Below, in pieces: positions 44,869 through 54,020 of a stretch of DNA of 64,000 nt. The notes beneath the pieces were generated by a model. It worked only from the letters and a program-made list of their open reading frames with translations. It ran no database searches and was not told where the DNA came from. This stretch comes from Corynebacterium sp. ES2730-CONJ. Its GTDB lineage: Bacteria > Actinomycetota > Actinomycetes > Mycobacteriales > Mycobacteriaceae. Numbering within the stretch: the first letter of the stretch is position 1; each line of letters opens with the position of its first letter. A program made the position numbers and the translations under genes. The stretch covers positions 238,120-302,119 of the forward strand of contig NZ_JANUXZ010000004.1 of NCBI RefSeq assembly GCF_024834055.1, given 5' to 3'.

Positions 44869-47253
44869 GTGTCCCTCTGGAAATCTGTGAACCAATTCAT
44901 TGGCGCCACGCTCGCAGCTGGTGTGGTGGGAGCCGTTGCGCTCTCCCCTCTCGCTGCTATGAGCGCCCTCGCCATCCAGCGCACCAACGACGTCATGCAG
45001 TCGAATATTCAGGATCTCAACTCAACTGAGACCCCAGGGGTGACCACAATGCTCGACAAAGATGGTCACCCCTTTGCATGGTTTTATGCCCAGCGTCGCT
45101 TCGAAGTTCCACCTGACCGTATTGCCCAGTCCATGAAGGACGCGATCGTGGCCATCGAAGATCGCCGCTTCTACGAACATAATGGCGTCGATATCCAGGG
45201 AAATTTCCGCGCGGTGGTGCGAAATCTCCTCGCTGGTGGGGTGGAACAGGGAGCCTCAACTATTGACCAGCAGTATGTAAAAAACTATCTGCTCTATGTT
45301 CGCGCCTCTACTAGTGACGAAAAAGCTGCTGCTGTCGAGACTTCGATCCCCAGAAAATTGCGCGAGATGCGCATGGCTTCTGGAATCGAAAAAGTTTTGA
45401 ATAAAGACGAGATTCTCTCCCGTTACCTCAACGTTATCCCCTTCGGTAACGAGGCCTTTGGAATCGAGGCTGCGGCTCAAACCTATTTCGGAATCCCTGC
45501 CGCAGAGCTCACCATCCCACAATCGGCCATGCTCGCCGGTATGGTGCAGTCCACAAGCTACCTTAACCCCTATACCAATGCTGAGGCCACGATCGCCCGC
45601 CGTAATACCGTTCTCGACGCAATGGTCGATGTGGGCACAATTTCTACTGCAGAAGCTGATGCCTTTAAAGCTGAACCCCTGGGAATTTTAGAGTTTCCCC
45701 GCGGCCTGCCTAATGGCTGCATCACTACTGGAGATCGCGGTTTCTTCTGCGATGAAGTTCTCAACTACCTGAGCGATAAGGGGCTTAGCCTCGATGATCT
45801 ACACAAGGGCTCGTATACCATCGAAACGACCCTAGATCCAGTGGCCCAAAATATTGCCCACGAAGCCGTTGTTCAACACGTCAACCCGCGTGAGCCTGGA
45901 GTCTCCGAAGTTCTTAATCTGGTCGAGCCCGGCAAGGAGTCAAGGCGCATCCTCGCGATGACCTCCTCCCGCGATTATGGTCTCGATCTCGAAGCTGGTC
46001 AGACTGTTCTCAATCAGCCCGCCACCTTAGTAGGTAGCGGCGCCGGGTCGGTCTTTAAGCTCTTCACCGCCGCCGTCGCTCTCGAACAGGGCTATGGCCT
46101 CGATACCCAGCTCGACGTTCCCCCACGTATAGAGGTGTCCGGCATGGGCGAAGGGGGAGCAAAGAACTGTCCACCAGGCAAATACTGTGTGGAAAATGCC
46201 GGCGTCTATGCCCCCACCATGAGCCTGCGCGATACCTTAGCGCAGTCGCCCAATACCACCTTTGTGAGCCTTATCGAGGATGTGGGCGTGCCTGAGGTAG
46301 TGGACATGGCCGTAAAATTAGGTCTCCGTTCATATACCCAGCCCCAGACCTTCGATGCTGATAACTCCATCGCTGATTATATGAAAGATCATAATCTAGG
46401 ATCATTCACGCTTGGGCCGGTGGCAGTAAACCCTCTTGAACTGTCAAATGTGGCAGCAACGCTCGCCTCCGAAGGAGTGTGGTGTGAACCCACACCGGTT
46501 AATCGTGTACTCGATCGCTTCGGGCGCGAGGTATTTATTGATAAACCCGCGTGTGACGAAGCCCTTGCCCCCGAAGTGGCCAAGGCCTTAAGCGCTGGCT
46601 TAAGTCTTGATGCTACGAAGGGCACGGCAGCTGATGCTGCGCGGGGCGCAGGCTGGAATGCTCCTATTGCGGCCAAAACAGGAACGACCGAGTCCCATCA
46701 ATCGGCGGCTTTTCTAGGATATAACGACCGCTTTGCTGCAGCTCCTTATATCTACAACGATGGCACCACGATTACACCATTGTGCACCGTACCAGTGCGT
46801 CAGTGCCCCGACGGCAATCTCTTTGGCGGTTCTGAACCTGCACGCACCTGGTTTGCGGCAGCTTCTCGCCTCAATGCCTTCGAGGGAGGGTTACCGGAAT
46901 ATAATCCGCGGTTCAATGCTGGTACCTCAGCCACCTTCGGTCAGGAATATATTGGTCGCAAATACGGCGATGTTAAAAGAGAACTGGTGGCCAGGAAATT
47001 CAACGTATTACAACAGATCGTGGCCGGCAACGGTGCCGAGAAGGGAACGATCGTCCGCGCCAGTGCCGATCTCCCACTCAAGAAAGGGAGTACTATCATT
47101 CTCTTCGTTTCGGATGGTTCTGCCCCTCCCCCACCACCAGCGGTTAATCAGACTCAACCGCAACCAAGAACCGCCTTTAATGAAGAAGATCAATTTCGTT
47201 CGGACGTGGAGGAATTAACCAACCAGATTCGCGATCTTCTGCAATCGCCATAA
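44869..47253 (+). CDS. ponA2: Bifunctional class A penicillin-binding protein with PASTA domain
   Basis: 794-residue peptidoglycan synthase. A signal anchor (about 8-33) is followed by a GT51 transglycosylase domain with catalytic E97 in AIEDRRFYEHNG and GASTIDQQYVKN. The transpeptidase domain has SVFK (nucleophile S394), SPN (460-462) and KTG (603-605). One PASTA domain (about 690-755) and a Pro-rich tail end the protein. It is the Rv3682 (PonA2) type. GTG start; AGGGG is only 2 nt away, so initiation may rely on little leader. Divergent from whiB, as in mycobacteria. Confidence 0.95.
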   Translation: MSLWKSVNQFIGATLAAGVVGAVALSPLAAMSALAIQRTNDVMQSNIQDLNSTETPGVTTMLDKDGHPFAWFYAQRRFEVPPDRIAQSMKDAIVAIEDRRFYEHNGVDIQGNFRAVVRNLLAGGVEQGASTIDQQYVKNYLLYVRASTSDEKAAAVETSIPRKLREMRMASGIEKVLNKDEILSRYLNVIPFGNEAFGIEAAAQTYFGIPAAELTIPQSAMLAGMVQSTSYLNPYTNAEATIARRNTVLDAMVDVGTISTAEADAFKAEPLGILEFPRGLPNGCITTGDRGFFCDEVLNYLSDKGLSLDDLHKGSYTIETTLDPVAQNIAHEAVVQHVNPREPGVSEVLNLVEPGKESRRILAMTSSRDYGLDLEAGQTVLNQPATLVGSGAGSVFKLFTAAVALEQGYGLDTQLDVPPRIEVSGMGEGGAKNCPPGKYCVENAGVYAPTMSLRDTLAQSPNTTFVSLIEDVGVPEVVDMAVKLGLRSYTQPQTFDADNSIADYMKDHNLGSFTLGPVAVNPLELSNVAATLASEGVWCEPTPVNRVLDRFGREVFIDKPACDEALAPEVAKALSAGLSLDATKGTAADAARGAGWNAPIAAKTGTTESHQSAAFLGYNDRFAAAPYIYNDGTTITPLCTVPVRQCPDGNLFGGSEPARTWFAAASRLNAFEGGLPEYNPRFNAGTSATFGQEYIGRKYGDVKRELVARKFNVLQQIVAGNGAEKGTIVRASADLPLKKGSTIILFVSDGSAPPPPPAVNQTQPQPRTAFNEEDQFRSDVEELTNQIRDLLQSP

Positions 47254-47255
47254 AA

Positions 47256-47279
47256 AGTGGGGCCGTTATCGGCCCCACT
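47256..47279. terminator. Bidirectional terminator after ponA2
   Basis: Perfect 10-bp stem AGTGGGGCCG / CGGCCCCACT around TTAT, with an A-run before it; serves the convergent yqeY-like gene too. Confidence 0.85.
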
Positions 47280-47284
47280 CCTTG

Positions 47285-47746
47285 TTACTGCAACGCAGCT
47301 CGGACCGCGGTGGATAAGCGTTTGCCGTCCGCAGTGCCGGCGGCTCGTTCGGTAACGACCTTCATAATCTGACCCATGCTCTTCATATTGATCTCAAGTC
47401 CTTCGCCGTGTAGCTCTTCGATGGTTTGGGCTACTAGGGCTTGGATTTCATCATCAGAAAGCTGCTGCGGGAGGTACTCGTTGAGGACAGCGGCCTCAAG
47501 GAGCTCCTGATCGGCCAATTCTTGACGCCCATTGGCAGCATAGACTTCAGCAGACTCCTTCCGTTTTTTAATCTCACGTGCTATTACCTTGAGAATTTCT
47601 TGGTCTTTCAATTCGTGCTTTGTGCCAGAGGTTTCTTCAACCTGTATGGCAGCGAGCAGCATTCTGAGAGCTCCGGTGCGCTCTTTTTCTCGCGCCTTCA
47701 TAGCAACTTTGATATCGTCTCGAATTTTTAGCTTCAGTTCACTCAT
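47285..47746 (-). CDS. GatB/YqeY domain-containing protein
   Basis: 153-residue YqeY family protein. It starts MSELKLKIRDDIKVAMKAREKER, has the helical linker with KDQEILKVIAREIKKRKES, and ends with the GatB-tail-like part SMGQIMKVVTERAAGTADGKRLS. This domain binds tRNA in GatB; as a stand-alone protein its function is unclear. Convergent with ponA2, divergent from the phosphoesterase gene. Confidence 0.92.
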   Translation of the reverse strand: MSELKLKIRDDIKVAMKAREKERTGALRMLLAAIQVEETSGTKHELKDQEILKVIAREIKKRKESAEVYAANGRQELADQELLEAAVLNEYLPQQLSDDEIQALVAQTIEELHGEGLEINMKSMGQIMKVVTERAAGTADGKRLSTAVRAALQ

Positions 47747-47817
47747 AGTGTCTCCATTCTACTCGGATCGCATCCTCATAGAGCTACCTGTGCGCTGAAG
47801 CAGGTAAGGTCTAAAGG

Positions 47818-48750
47818 ATGAACAAGGATTTCACATCTTCATGCCCGCGTTGGGCATCTCAGCTTCTGAAAATCGGTAGTCTGGGAGCTATAGCTGGTAC
47901 CGCAGCACTCTGGTGGGGCTATAAAGAGTGTGAACGCTTCGAACTCGAAGAAGTCGAGGTACCACTCCTTTCGCCCGGCACCCTTAGATCACGTGAAGCT
48001 TTTAGAATTTTGCACATCTCGGATATTCATATGGTGCCAGGGCAAAAGAAGAAGCAGGAGTGGATTGCAGATCTGGCGCGACTCAAGCCCGATCTAGTGG
48101 TCAACACTGGCGATAATCTCTCCGATCTCCATGCAATCCCGAGCCTGCTTGCCGCTATTCAACCTCTGTTCGCTTTTCCCGGACTCTTCGTCTTTGGATC
48201 CAATGATTACTTTGGACCCAAGCCAGTCAATCCTTTTCTTTATCTGGTTGACAGGAAGCGAAAAGTATCACGTGTAGAACTACCGTGGAAAGATATGCGC
48301 GCAGTATTTTTAGAGCATGGTTGGCGAGATGCCACACATCAAAGGCACGAATTTAAGGTTAGCGGCCTCAAAGTAGCGGCCACTGGGGTCGACGACCCTC
48401 ACCACGATTTAGACGACTATGAGAGCATCGCGGGAGCGCCTAATCCTCAGGCCGATATGAGTCTTGCCTTAGTGCATTGTCCCGAGCCGCGGGTACTCGC
48501 CCGTTTTGCTGCTGACGGTTACCAGCTTTCCCTTTCTGGGCACACTCACGGCGGACAAATTTGCTTGCCTGGATCTATAAGCTTGGTAACTAATTGCGGT
48601 ATTGATCGAGCGCGGGCCAAAGGTTTGCACCAGTTTAAACACATGGCGATGTATGTGTCCAAGGGGCTAGGAACTAGCAAATTTGCCCCTATACGTCTCT
48701 TCTGTCGCCCCTCAGCTACTCTGCTAAAAATTACCGAAAAGTCGAGCTAG
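47818..48750 (+). CDS. Membrane-anchored calcineurin-like metallophosphoesterase
   Basis: 310-residue phosphoesterase with one N-terminal hydrophobic segment (about 16-34). Metal ligands are D69 and H71 in HISDIHM, D99 in NTGDN, N129 in GSNDYFGP (the actinobacterial form of GNHD), a His in LVHCPEP and the pair in SGHTHGGQ. In position it corresponds to Rv3683. It probably acts on a phosphodiester outside or at the membrane; the substrate is unknown. Confidence 0.88.
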   Translation: MNKDFTSSCPRWASQLLKIGSLGAIAGTAALWWGYKECERFELEEVEVPLLSPGTLRSREAFRILHISDIHMVPGQKKKQEWIADLARLKPDLVVNTGDNLSDLHAIPSLLAAIQPLFAFPGLFVFGSNDYFGPKPVNPFLYLVDRKRKVSRVELPWKDMRAVFLEHGWRDATHQRHEFKVSGLKVAATGVDDPHHDLDDYESIAGAPNPQADMSLALVHCPEPRVLARFAADGYQLSLSGHTHGGQICLPGSISLVTNCGIDRARAKGLHQFKHMAMYVSKGLGTSKFAPIRLFCRPSATLLKITEKSS

Positions 48751-48846
48751 GTTACCGTTTCTATCTTCTAAAATAGGGCGCTTGAAATGTCGCTATAAGA
48801 GGACTAACATCTGTTGATGGTTGTTCGGTAGTTATCGACACGCCAC

Positions 48847-48920
<74 letters not shown>

Positions 48921-48924
48921 CGAT

Positions 48925-48959
48925 TAAACCCCCTTGCTGTACAAGGGGGTTTAGTTTTT
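48925..48959 (+). terminator. Terminator after tRNA-Pro
   Basis: Perfect 12-bp stem TAAACCCCCTTG / CAAGGGGGTTTA around CTGTA, then GTTTTT. Confidence 0.95.
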
Positions 48960-48960
48960 A

Positions 48961-49250
48961 TGTATCTTTGGCAGAATTACGTTGTCATCTCTCAACTGCA
49001 ACGGCCCCGATATCGACCGGGCGAACTACGAATGGAATACGTATCCTCTTCACTCGGTGACGCTCCTAGATTGCCGCGAATGGTACTTCCCGCACCTATT
49101 GAAACTCATAGTAAGATGCGACAGCGATCAACGAGGCTCATCACAGTTCAACCTTTTAGCGATCCGCCACCAGGGCTACTCTCAAGCGGGAAGAGAATCT
49201 ATCAGGGGCGTTCCTCAGAAGAATCTTTAATCCTTATCCATAGATAGACA
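48961..49250. other. Gene-free stretch between tRNA-Pro and sodA
   Basis: About 290 bp with no gene I can support. Three overlapping plus-strand frames of 65-112 codons exist, but none has a recognisable domain or ribosome site. I saw no copy of the tRNA 3' end that would mark an integration site. Confidence 0.5.
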
Positions 49251-49308
49251 AAACCCCTGCTAGCAAACCCACACTTATTCGTTCAATGGGGTTAGCTAGC
49301 AGGGGTTT
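49251..49308 (-). terminator. Long-stem hairpin downstream of sodA
   Basis: Perfect 14-bp inverted repeat AAACCCCTGCTAGC / GCTAGCAGGGGTTT with a 30-nt loop that itself contains AACCC and GGGTT. On the minus strand it ends in TTTTG, so it can terminate sodA. Confidence 0.75.
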
Positions 49309-49354
49309 AATTGCCTACTGCTTGCTACTTAGGTCACCTAAGTTCAGTGGCTTC

Positions 49355-49954
49355 CTATAGGGCAGCTTCCAAGCGAGCATTTACTTCGTCCCAGTTATAT
49401 ACATTCCATGCGGCCTTAACGTAGTCGGCCTTTACATTCTTGTACTGCAGATAGAAGGAGTGCTCCCACATATCAAGAAGTAATAAAGGAGCAGCTTGGT
49501 GCGGGTAATTATTCTGGTGATCCTCAATCTGTTCCACAAGCAGGCGGCCACCGATGCGGTCATAAGCAAGCACAGCCCAGCCAGAGCCCTGGATGCCAAG
49601 AGCCACAGCAGCAAAATGAGCCTTGAATTTATCGAAAGAACCAAAGTCGCGGTCGATGAGCTCAGCAACTTTACCACTAGGAGTGCCACCACCATTGGGG
49701 GACAGGTTCTTCCAGAAGAGGCAGTGGTTAGTGTGGCCGCCGAGGTGGAAGGCAAGATCCTTCGACAGGCCGGTTACTACAGAATCAATGGTGCCATTCT
49801 CGCGAGCGGCCTCCATCTTCTCCAGCGCCGCATTGGCACCTGCTACATAACCAGCATGATGCTTGGAGTGGTGCAATTCCATAATCTCGGCGCTGATATG
49901 AGGCTCGAGAGCGTCGTAGGCGTAATCGAGTTCGGGAAGGGTGTACTGTGCCAT
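49355..49954 (-). CDS. sodA: Superoxide dismutase (Mn/Fe family)
   Basis: 199-residue cytosolic enzyme that converts superoxide to oxygen and peroxide. Metal ligands: the His in IMELHHSKHHAGY, the His in GGHTNHCLFWKNL, and D and H in LLDMWEHSFYLQY. The start is the ATG at 49954 (MAQYTLPELDY); a frame extension to 50029 is not family-like. AAGGA lies about 11 nt before it. A plausible promoter is TTGCGC (50046-50041), 16 bp, TATCAT (50024-50019). The metal cannot be told with certainty from sequence alone. Confidence 0.96.
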   Translation of the reverse strand: MAQYTLPELDYAYDALEPHISAEIMELHHSKHHAGYVAGANAALEKMEAARENGTIDSVVTGLSKDLAFHLGGHTNHCLFWKNLSPNGGGTPSGKVAELIDRDFGSFDKFKAHFAAVALGIQGSGWAVLAYDRIGGRLLVEQIEDHQNNYPHQAAPLLLLDMWEHSFYLQYKNVKADYVKAAWNVYNWDEVNARLEAAL

Positions 49955-50234
49955 GTGAAATGGGATCCTTTCATAGGGGATTGTTTTTTCAGTGTGAGCT
50001 TCGCAACTCTTATGCTCAATGATAGGCAAAAATTAAATTTGCGCAATAGCTTAATAAGTTATCTCCGCATAACCTGCACTTCTAAGGGTGGACTTATCCT
50101 CAGCTCCGTGCCCCTATCTGCCCCCTGCACGTCGCTTGTTCAATTACCGCTAGGATTAACCTCAATCAGGTGCCGCTGCCAACAGCTCGGGTACCCTCCA
50201 TCGAAGCTTTCGCCAAATATGAAGTTACAAGGAG

Positions 50235-50294
50235 TATCACTATGGGTTTTCTTTTCTCTAAGCCTATCACTATGGGTTTTCTTTTCTCTAAGCC
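50235..50294 (+). repeat. Perfect 30-bp tandem duplication at the msrA start
   Basis: Two identical 30-bp units (50235-50264 and 50265-50294), each beginning TATCACTATGGG and ending TCTAAGCC. Each unit contains an ATG, so the start codon and the first residues MGFLFSKP occur twice in frame. Only the first ATG has the AAGGAG site (50229-50234). Confidence 0.97.
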
Positions 50295-50934
50295 ACAGTC
50301 CCTCGTCGCAGAAGAGACGGCCTTAAAGGGTGGCAATCACCCCGTTCTACCGAATCCCAAACAACACTATGTTCTGCATACCCCAATTACGGGCACATGG
50401 CAGGATACTCAAGAGGTTGTCTATGTGGCACTGGGGTGCTTCTGGGGTGCAGAAAAATTATTTTGGGAAACCCCTGGCGTGGTATCAACCGCGGTAGGCT
50501 ACGCCGGCGGTGTGAGCACTCACCCCACTTACCGGGAGGTATGCACAGGGAGAACGAACCACACCGAGGTGGTCCAGGTGGTTTTCGATCCCGCTGTTAT
50601 TAGTTTCGATGACATCATTGTGAAAGCGATGGAAGCCCACGACCCCACGCAAGGATTCCGCCAGGGCAATGATGTGGGAACCCAGTATCGTTCTGCTATT
50701 TATACGCGCACCCCTGAACAGGCAGCACGGGCCCGCGAGATTGTCGAAGCCTATGCTGTGCGATTAAAAGCAGCTGGATATGGGGATGTTACTACTGAAA
50801 TCAAGCCGCTAACGAGCACTCCAGCGGCTACTTTCTTCTTCGCCGAGGACGAGCACCAGCAATACCTCGCGAAGAATCCTTCCGGCTATTGCCCCCATCA
50901 CTCGACTGGGGTGGCCTGCTCGCTTGAGTCCTAA
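50242..50934 (+). CDS. msrA: Peptide-methionine (S)-S-oxide reductase MsrA
   Basis: Repairs oxidised methionine, reducing the S-sulfoxide. The catalytic Cys66 is in GCFWGAE; HPTYREVCTGRTNHTEVVQV and the C-terminal GYCPHHSTGVACSLES with the resolving Cys are present. 230 residues from the ATG at 50242, which has AAGGAG 7 nt before it; the second ATG (50272) would give the usual length. The N-terminal ten residues are a tandem copy caused by the 30-bp duplication. Convergent with the nuclease gene six bp away, and near sodA, fitting a redox role. Confidence 0.95.
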   Translation: MGFLFSKPITMGFLFSKPQSLVAEETALKGGNHPVLPNPKQHYVLHTPITGTWQDTQEVVYVALGCFWGAEKLFWETPGVVSTAVGYAGGVSTHPTYREVCTGRTNHTEVVQVVFDPAVISFDDIIVKAMEAHDPTQGFRQGNDVGTQYRSAIYTRTPEQAARAREIVEAYAVRLKAAGYGDVTTEIKPLTSTPAATFFFAEDEHQQYLAKNPSGYCPHHSTGVACSLES

Positions 50935-50940
50935 ATGGTC

Positions 50941-52491
50941 TTAACTTTCAAGTTCCCCTAAACGTAGCCCAGGAATACCCGGCGCGCCGCGGTGGAGGAA
51001 TTCACGCACTGCGGCGGTGGCTCGACAATCGTCGCCGTTATAACTCAGCAGTGCGGCCTTAGCAGTATCAGAAGCGGGCGCTAAGGCAGCGACTCCTATA
51101 GCCTCAAGGTAAAGGTTGACTGAACCCTCCCCATCAAGATCTGGTACCTGCCAGTGGTAGCCAGTTATTGGTGCCACCACTTTGAGTCCGAGCCCTGCGG
51201 TTCCCTCAAATTGGGCTCGGATGAGGGCAAAGATGTCGATCCACTCGTGGGAATCGATAAAAGCCTCAACTTCCGCTGGGCTAGGGAGCCCGGGGATTTC
51301 CTTATGATAAGCGGGATAGAAGCGTGCAGCACTGGAGCGCAGCCAGTGATTTTCACCGTGTTGGGAATAGCAGAATACCCCAACACTTAAGCCTTGCGAA
51401 TGAGCGTGCTCACGCCTGCCTTGTAACCATTGCCAGAAATGAGCAAAATTTTTGGCCTCTGCTACCCCTCCGAGGTCTTCCCACGTGACAAAGGGGCGGT
51501 ATTCATCACCGTCGAACGCACCCCAGAGATATGCTCCCTGATCGAGGTACGCTTCGACGTCGATGTCTATCTCAACGTCGAAACGCGGTGCAGATGTGAC
51601 AGGCACTTTTTTCATCAGAGCTTCACCGCGCTGCCAGCACTGAGCGATTTGCCCATCCACGCTTGTTGGCTGGGCGTTAATGAGTCCGGTGACCGTGGTG
51701 ATACCTGCTTCTTTAAAGCGGCGTCCTTTATCGCCAGAGAACACTAGTGAGATATCGTCTCGGTGCGTTAATTCTGTATGGCATAGCCGCCAGAAACGAC
51801 ATCCGCCACATTCCTTAACGCGATGCGCCGATTGTGGTATCGGTTGGGCGAGAGCGTGGTCGAGGCCTTGCTGGAACAGCTCGGTATTCACAATAAAACC
51901 TAAGGTGCGGTTCTGACCGATGATGATACCGCGGGCGATATCGAGTCCGAGATCATCAAGAGCCCGTGCAGCCAGCGCTAATTGGTAGGAGTCCGTTGAA
52001 TGCGGCTTTAATTTATACGCTTGTGTATGGGGAAGACCCAACCCAATTCGGCGGGTGTCAATTGTTTTGACGAGTTTATTATGTGCCTTGCGAGCAACGC
52101 GGTGATTACTCACAATCAATGGCATATAGGCATCGCCATGGCGCACGAGGGCATCGACTTCCACTCCAAATTCCCTGCCCGCCACTACGGTGGTGAGATA
52201 GGCACCGGTGATGAGGGTAGCCTGAGAGGCGAGGGCCTCGAGGGTTGAAAACCAGCGGGTCTCTTCATCGGCTACGAGGTCGATGCGGGTGAAGTATTTA
52301 TTATCAGCAATCTGAGGGCGGGTAGGCAGTAGCGCGAGTACGTCGGCTCTGGCATAGTCCAGACGCAGTGCTCGCGCCTTCGCAGCCGCGGTGGCTTCCC
52401 AATCGGGGTGGGAGGTTTTTTGGCGTCGCCGATAGCGGCAACCCACTAGATCATGGGGGCGCCAGAGGGGCTTATTCGCTACAATCTCCAC
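50941..52491 (-). CDS. TM0106-family RecB-like nuclease
   Basis: 516-residue protein with two nuclease-like parts. The N-terminal region has a RecB/PD-(D/E)xK-like core (GAYLTTVVAGREFGVEVDAL) and a Cys cluster ECGGCRFWRLC that may hold an iron-sulfur cluster. A helix-hairpin-helix-like segment (KEAGITTVTGLI) follows, and the C-terminal half is RNase H-like, ending in YNGDDCRATAAVREFL, as in YprB-type exonucleases. GTG start. Probably acts in DNA processing; no partner genes nearby. Confidence 0.84.
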   Translation of the reverse strand: MEIVANKPLWRPHDLVGCRYRRRQKTSHPDWEATAAAKARALRLDYARADVLALLPTRPQIADNKYFTRIDLVADEETRWFSTLEALASQATLITGAYLTTVVAGREFGVEVDALVRHGDAYMPLIVSNHRVARKAHNKLVKTIDTRRIGLGLPHTQAYKLKPHSTDSYQLALAARALDDLGLDIARGIIIGQNRTLGFIVNTELFQQGLDHALAQPIPQSAHRVKECGGCRFWRLCHTELTHRDDISLVFSGDKGRRFKEAGITTVTGLINAQPTSVDGQIAQCWQRGEALMKKVPVTSAPRFDVEIDIDVEAYLDQGAYLWGAFDGDEYRPFVTWEDLGGVAEAKNFAHFWQWLQGRREHAHSQGLSVGVFCYSQHGENHWLRSSAARFYPAYHKEIPGLPSPAEVEAFIDSHEWIDIFALIRAQFEGTAGLGLKVVAPITGYHWQVPDLDGEGSVNLYLEAIGVAALAPASDTAKAALLSYNGDDCRATAAVREFLHRGAPGIPGLRLGELES

Positions 52492-52576
52492 AATTAAACT
52501 AGCCTAAGGCAGGAAGCAAGGTAGTGTGGAATCGACAAGAATTTTTAAGAATCACTGAGGATTTAAAGGATTACCG

Positions 52577-53206
52577 ATGGGCTTATTCAGATCCCTGTTC
52601 AAAAAACGTGCACAGCGCAAGGCTGAACTCAAGGTAGCCAAGGCGCGCGCTCGCGCCGAGGTCAAGACCTCTGCGAAGATGAAGAAGCGTCTCCACAAGC
52701 GTCTTGCGCGCGAGGAGAAGAACCTGCTCAAAATGGAGCAGAAGACCTTAAAAAAGCGCGATAAGCATCATGAGAAGATGGCGAAGCTCAAGCTCGACCA
52801 GCTTAAAGAGGGACGCTTCAATGCCAAGAAGGTACTCCGCTACGCCACCGCATTGCGGGCGCTTGCCCCCTTTGCTTTGCCGGTTATCTACCGTGGGATC
52901 GTAGCATTGCGGGACAAGAGTTCCGAGAATCGCGCTCGCCAACTGGGTGTAAAAGTCGAAGATCTCGCGGAATTCTCCGGGCACGGTGCTGAACTACGTG
53001 CGAAGATTGCTCAAGTTCGTAAAGCTGCTGAGCAGTTCAAGATCCCGGCAGGCTTGCAGCACGATATTAACGAGCGCTTGGATGAGCTCAATGCGGCAGT
53101 TCATAATGCCGAGTTGATGACTCCCGAGCCGCGCTCACGAGCCCACCGCTCTATTGAAAACGATATTGACAAAGTCAATAAAGAACTTTTAAAGAATATC
53201 GTTTAG
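52577..53206 (+). CDS. DUF6474 family protein
   Basis: 209-residue, very basic, mostly helical protein. The first 80 residues are Lys/Arg-rich with coiled-coil character (KMEQKTLKKRDKHHEKMAKLKL), then a hydrophobic stretch ALRALAPFALPVIYRGIVAL (about 90-112) that may meet the membrane, and a helical C-terminus. The family is found in corynebacteria and relatives, without known function. It stands alone with a terminator downstream. Confidence 0.82.
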   Translation: MGLFRSLFKKRAQRKAELKVAKARARAEVKTSAKMKKRLHKRLAREEKNLLKMEQKTLKKRDKHHEKMAKLKLDQLKEGRFNAKKVLRYATALRALAPFALPVIYRGIVALRDKSSENRARQLGVKVEDLAEFSGHGAELRAKIAQVRKAAEQFKIPAGLQHDINERLDELNAAVHNAELMTPEPRSRAHRSIENDIDKVNKELLKNIV

Positions 53207-53670
53207 CACCACGTCGAGCTTCAAATCCCCTTAACTTATCGGTCACATACCGCCGGGTTGAGGGGAATTTTATTTTACTATCAATACTACTTCCTAGTTT
53301 TCTCCACCATCGTGCAGGGTCTTTAGTGGGAGTATTGATAAACTGTTAAATTTTAGGGATTTTAAGAGGCTATGGTGAGCGCTATTTCTTATATATGTGC
53401 GGGTTAATCTTTTACTGCTGATAGCCGCCAGATTATAGAGCATGTGCCAATGATCGAAACCGTAGGTTCTCGAATACCACCCGCATGATTAAGTTCGGCT
53501 AGAGTTGGCGTAGAGAGATATAACATGTGATAGTTAAATATTTAAGGCCTACAGTTAATACCTTCATTGGGTAGTTCATTGTCTTCTTAATGGCAAGGGC
53601 ATACTGGTAATTGTGGTCATTAAAAATATTTATTCTAATGCTCTAGACAGCTTTCTATGAAGGAGAAATC
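53207..53670. other. AT-rich region upstream of lsr2
   Basis: 464 bp with no gene. It is clearly richer in A and T than its surroundings, notably at 53260-53420 and 53510-53640. It carries the DUF6474 terminator and must carry the lsr2 promoter. AT-rich DNA is the preferred target of Lsr2, so self-regulation is plausible. Confidence 0.6.
53226..53275 (+). terminator. Terminator after DUF6474 gene
   Basis: TCCCCTTAAC pairs with GTTGAGGGGA (one G-T), with an inner CGGT/ACCG stem in the loop, then ATTTTATTTT. Confidence 0.8.
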
Positions 53671-53997
53671 ATGGCGCGCCGAGAGATTACTCAAATAACT
53701 GACGACTTCGATGGCTCGATTCTTAGCGAAAATGAAGTGCATGTCATTCGCTTCAGCGTGGACGGATCTAGCTACGTAATGGACGTGTCTAAGAAGAACC
53801 GCGAGCTCTTTGAGCAATGTATTGCAGACTTCATTCCTAAAGCACGCAAAGATAGTTCCCCCGCTGGCGCAACAGCGAAATACGACGCCAAGAAGGTTCG
53901 CGAGTGGGCTCAGGCCCGCGGCCTGCACGTTGCTGAGCGGGGCAAGATCTCCCAGGAGATCATCTCCGATTATCTCGCAGCCCACGGGGGAGTTTAA
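53671..53997 (+). CDS. lsr2: Lsr2, H-NS-like nucleoid protein
   Basis: 108-residue xenogeneic silencer that bridges AT-rich DNA. The N-terminal dimer domain (about 1-58) starts MARREITQITDDFDGS. The C-terminal DNA-binding domain (about 68-108) has VREWAQARGLHVAERGKIS, where R90-G91-K92 forms the AT-hook-like minor-groove contact (RGR in M. tuberculosis). GAAGGAG lies before the ATG. The AT-rich upstream region fits autorepression. Confidence 0.96.
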   Translation: MARREITQITDDFDGSILSENEVHVIRFSVDGSSYVMDVSKKNRELFEQCIADFIPKARKDSSPAGATAKYDAKKVREWAQARGLHVAERGKISQEIISDYLAAHGGV

Positions 53998-54020
53998 GCT
54001 CTTTTCTGTGAGCACACCAT

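Noticed and set aside
49496..50326. 276-codon plus-strand frame over sodA and the msrA start
   Set aside because: Antisense to sodA and in a different frame from msrA; a shadow that runs through the intergenic region.
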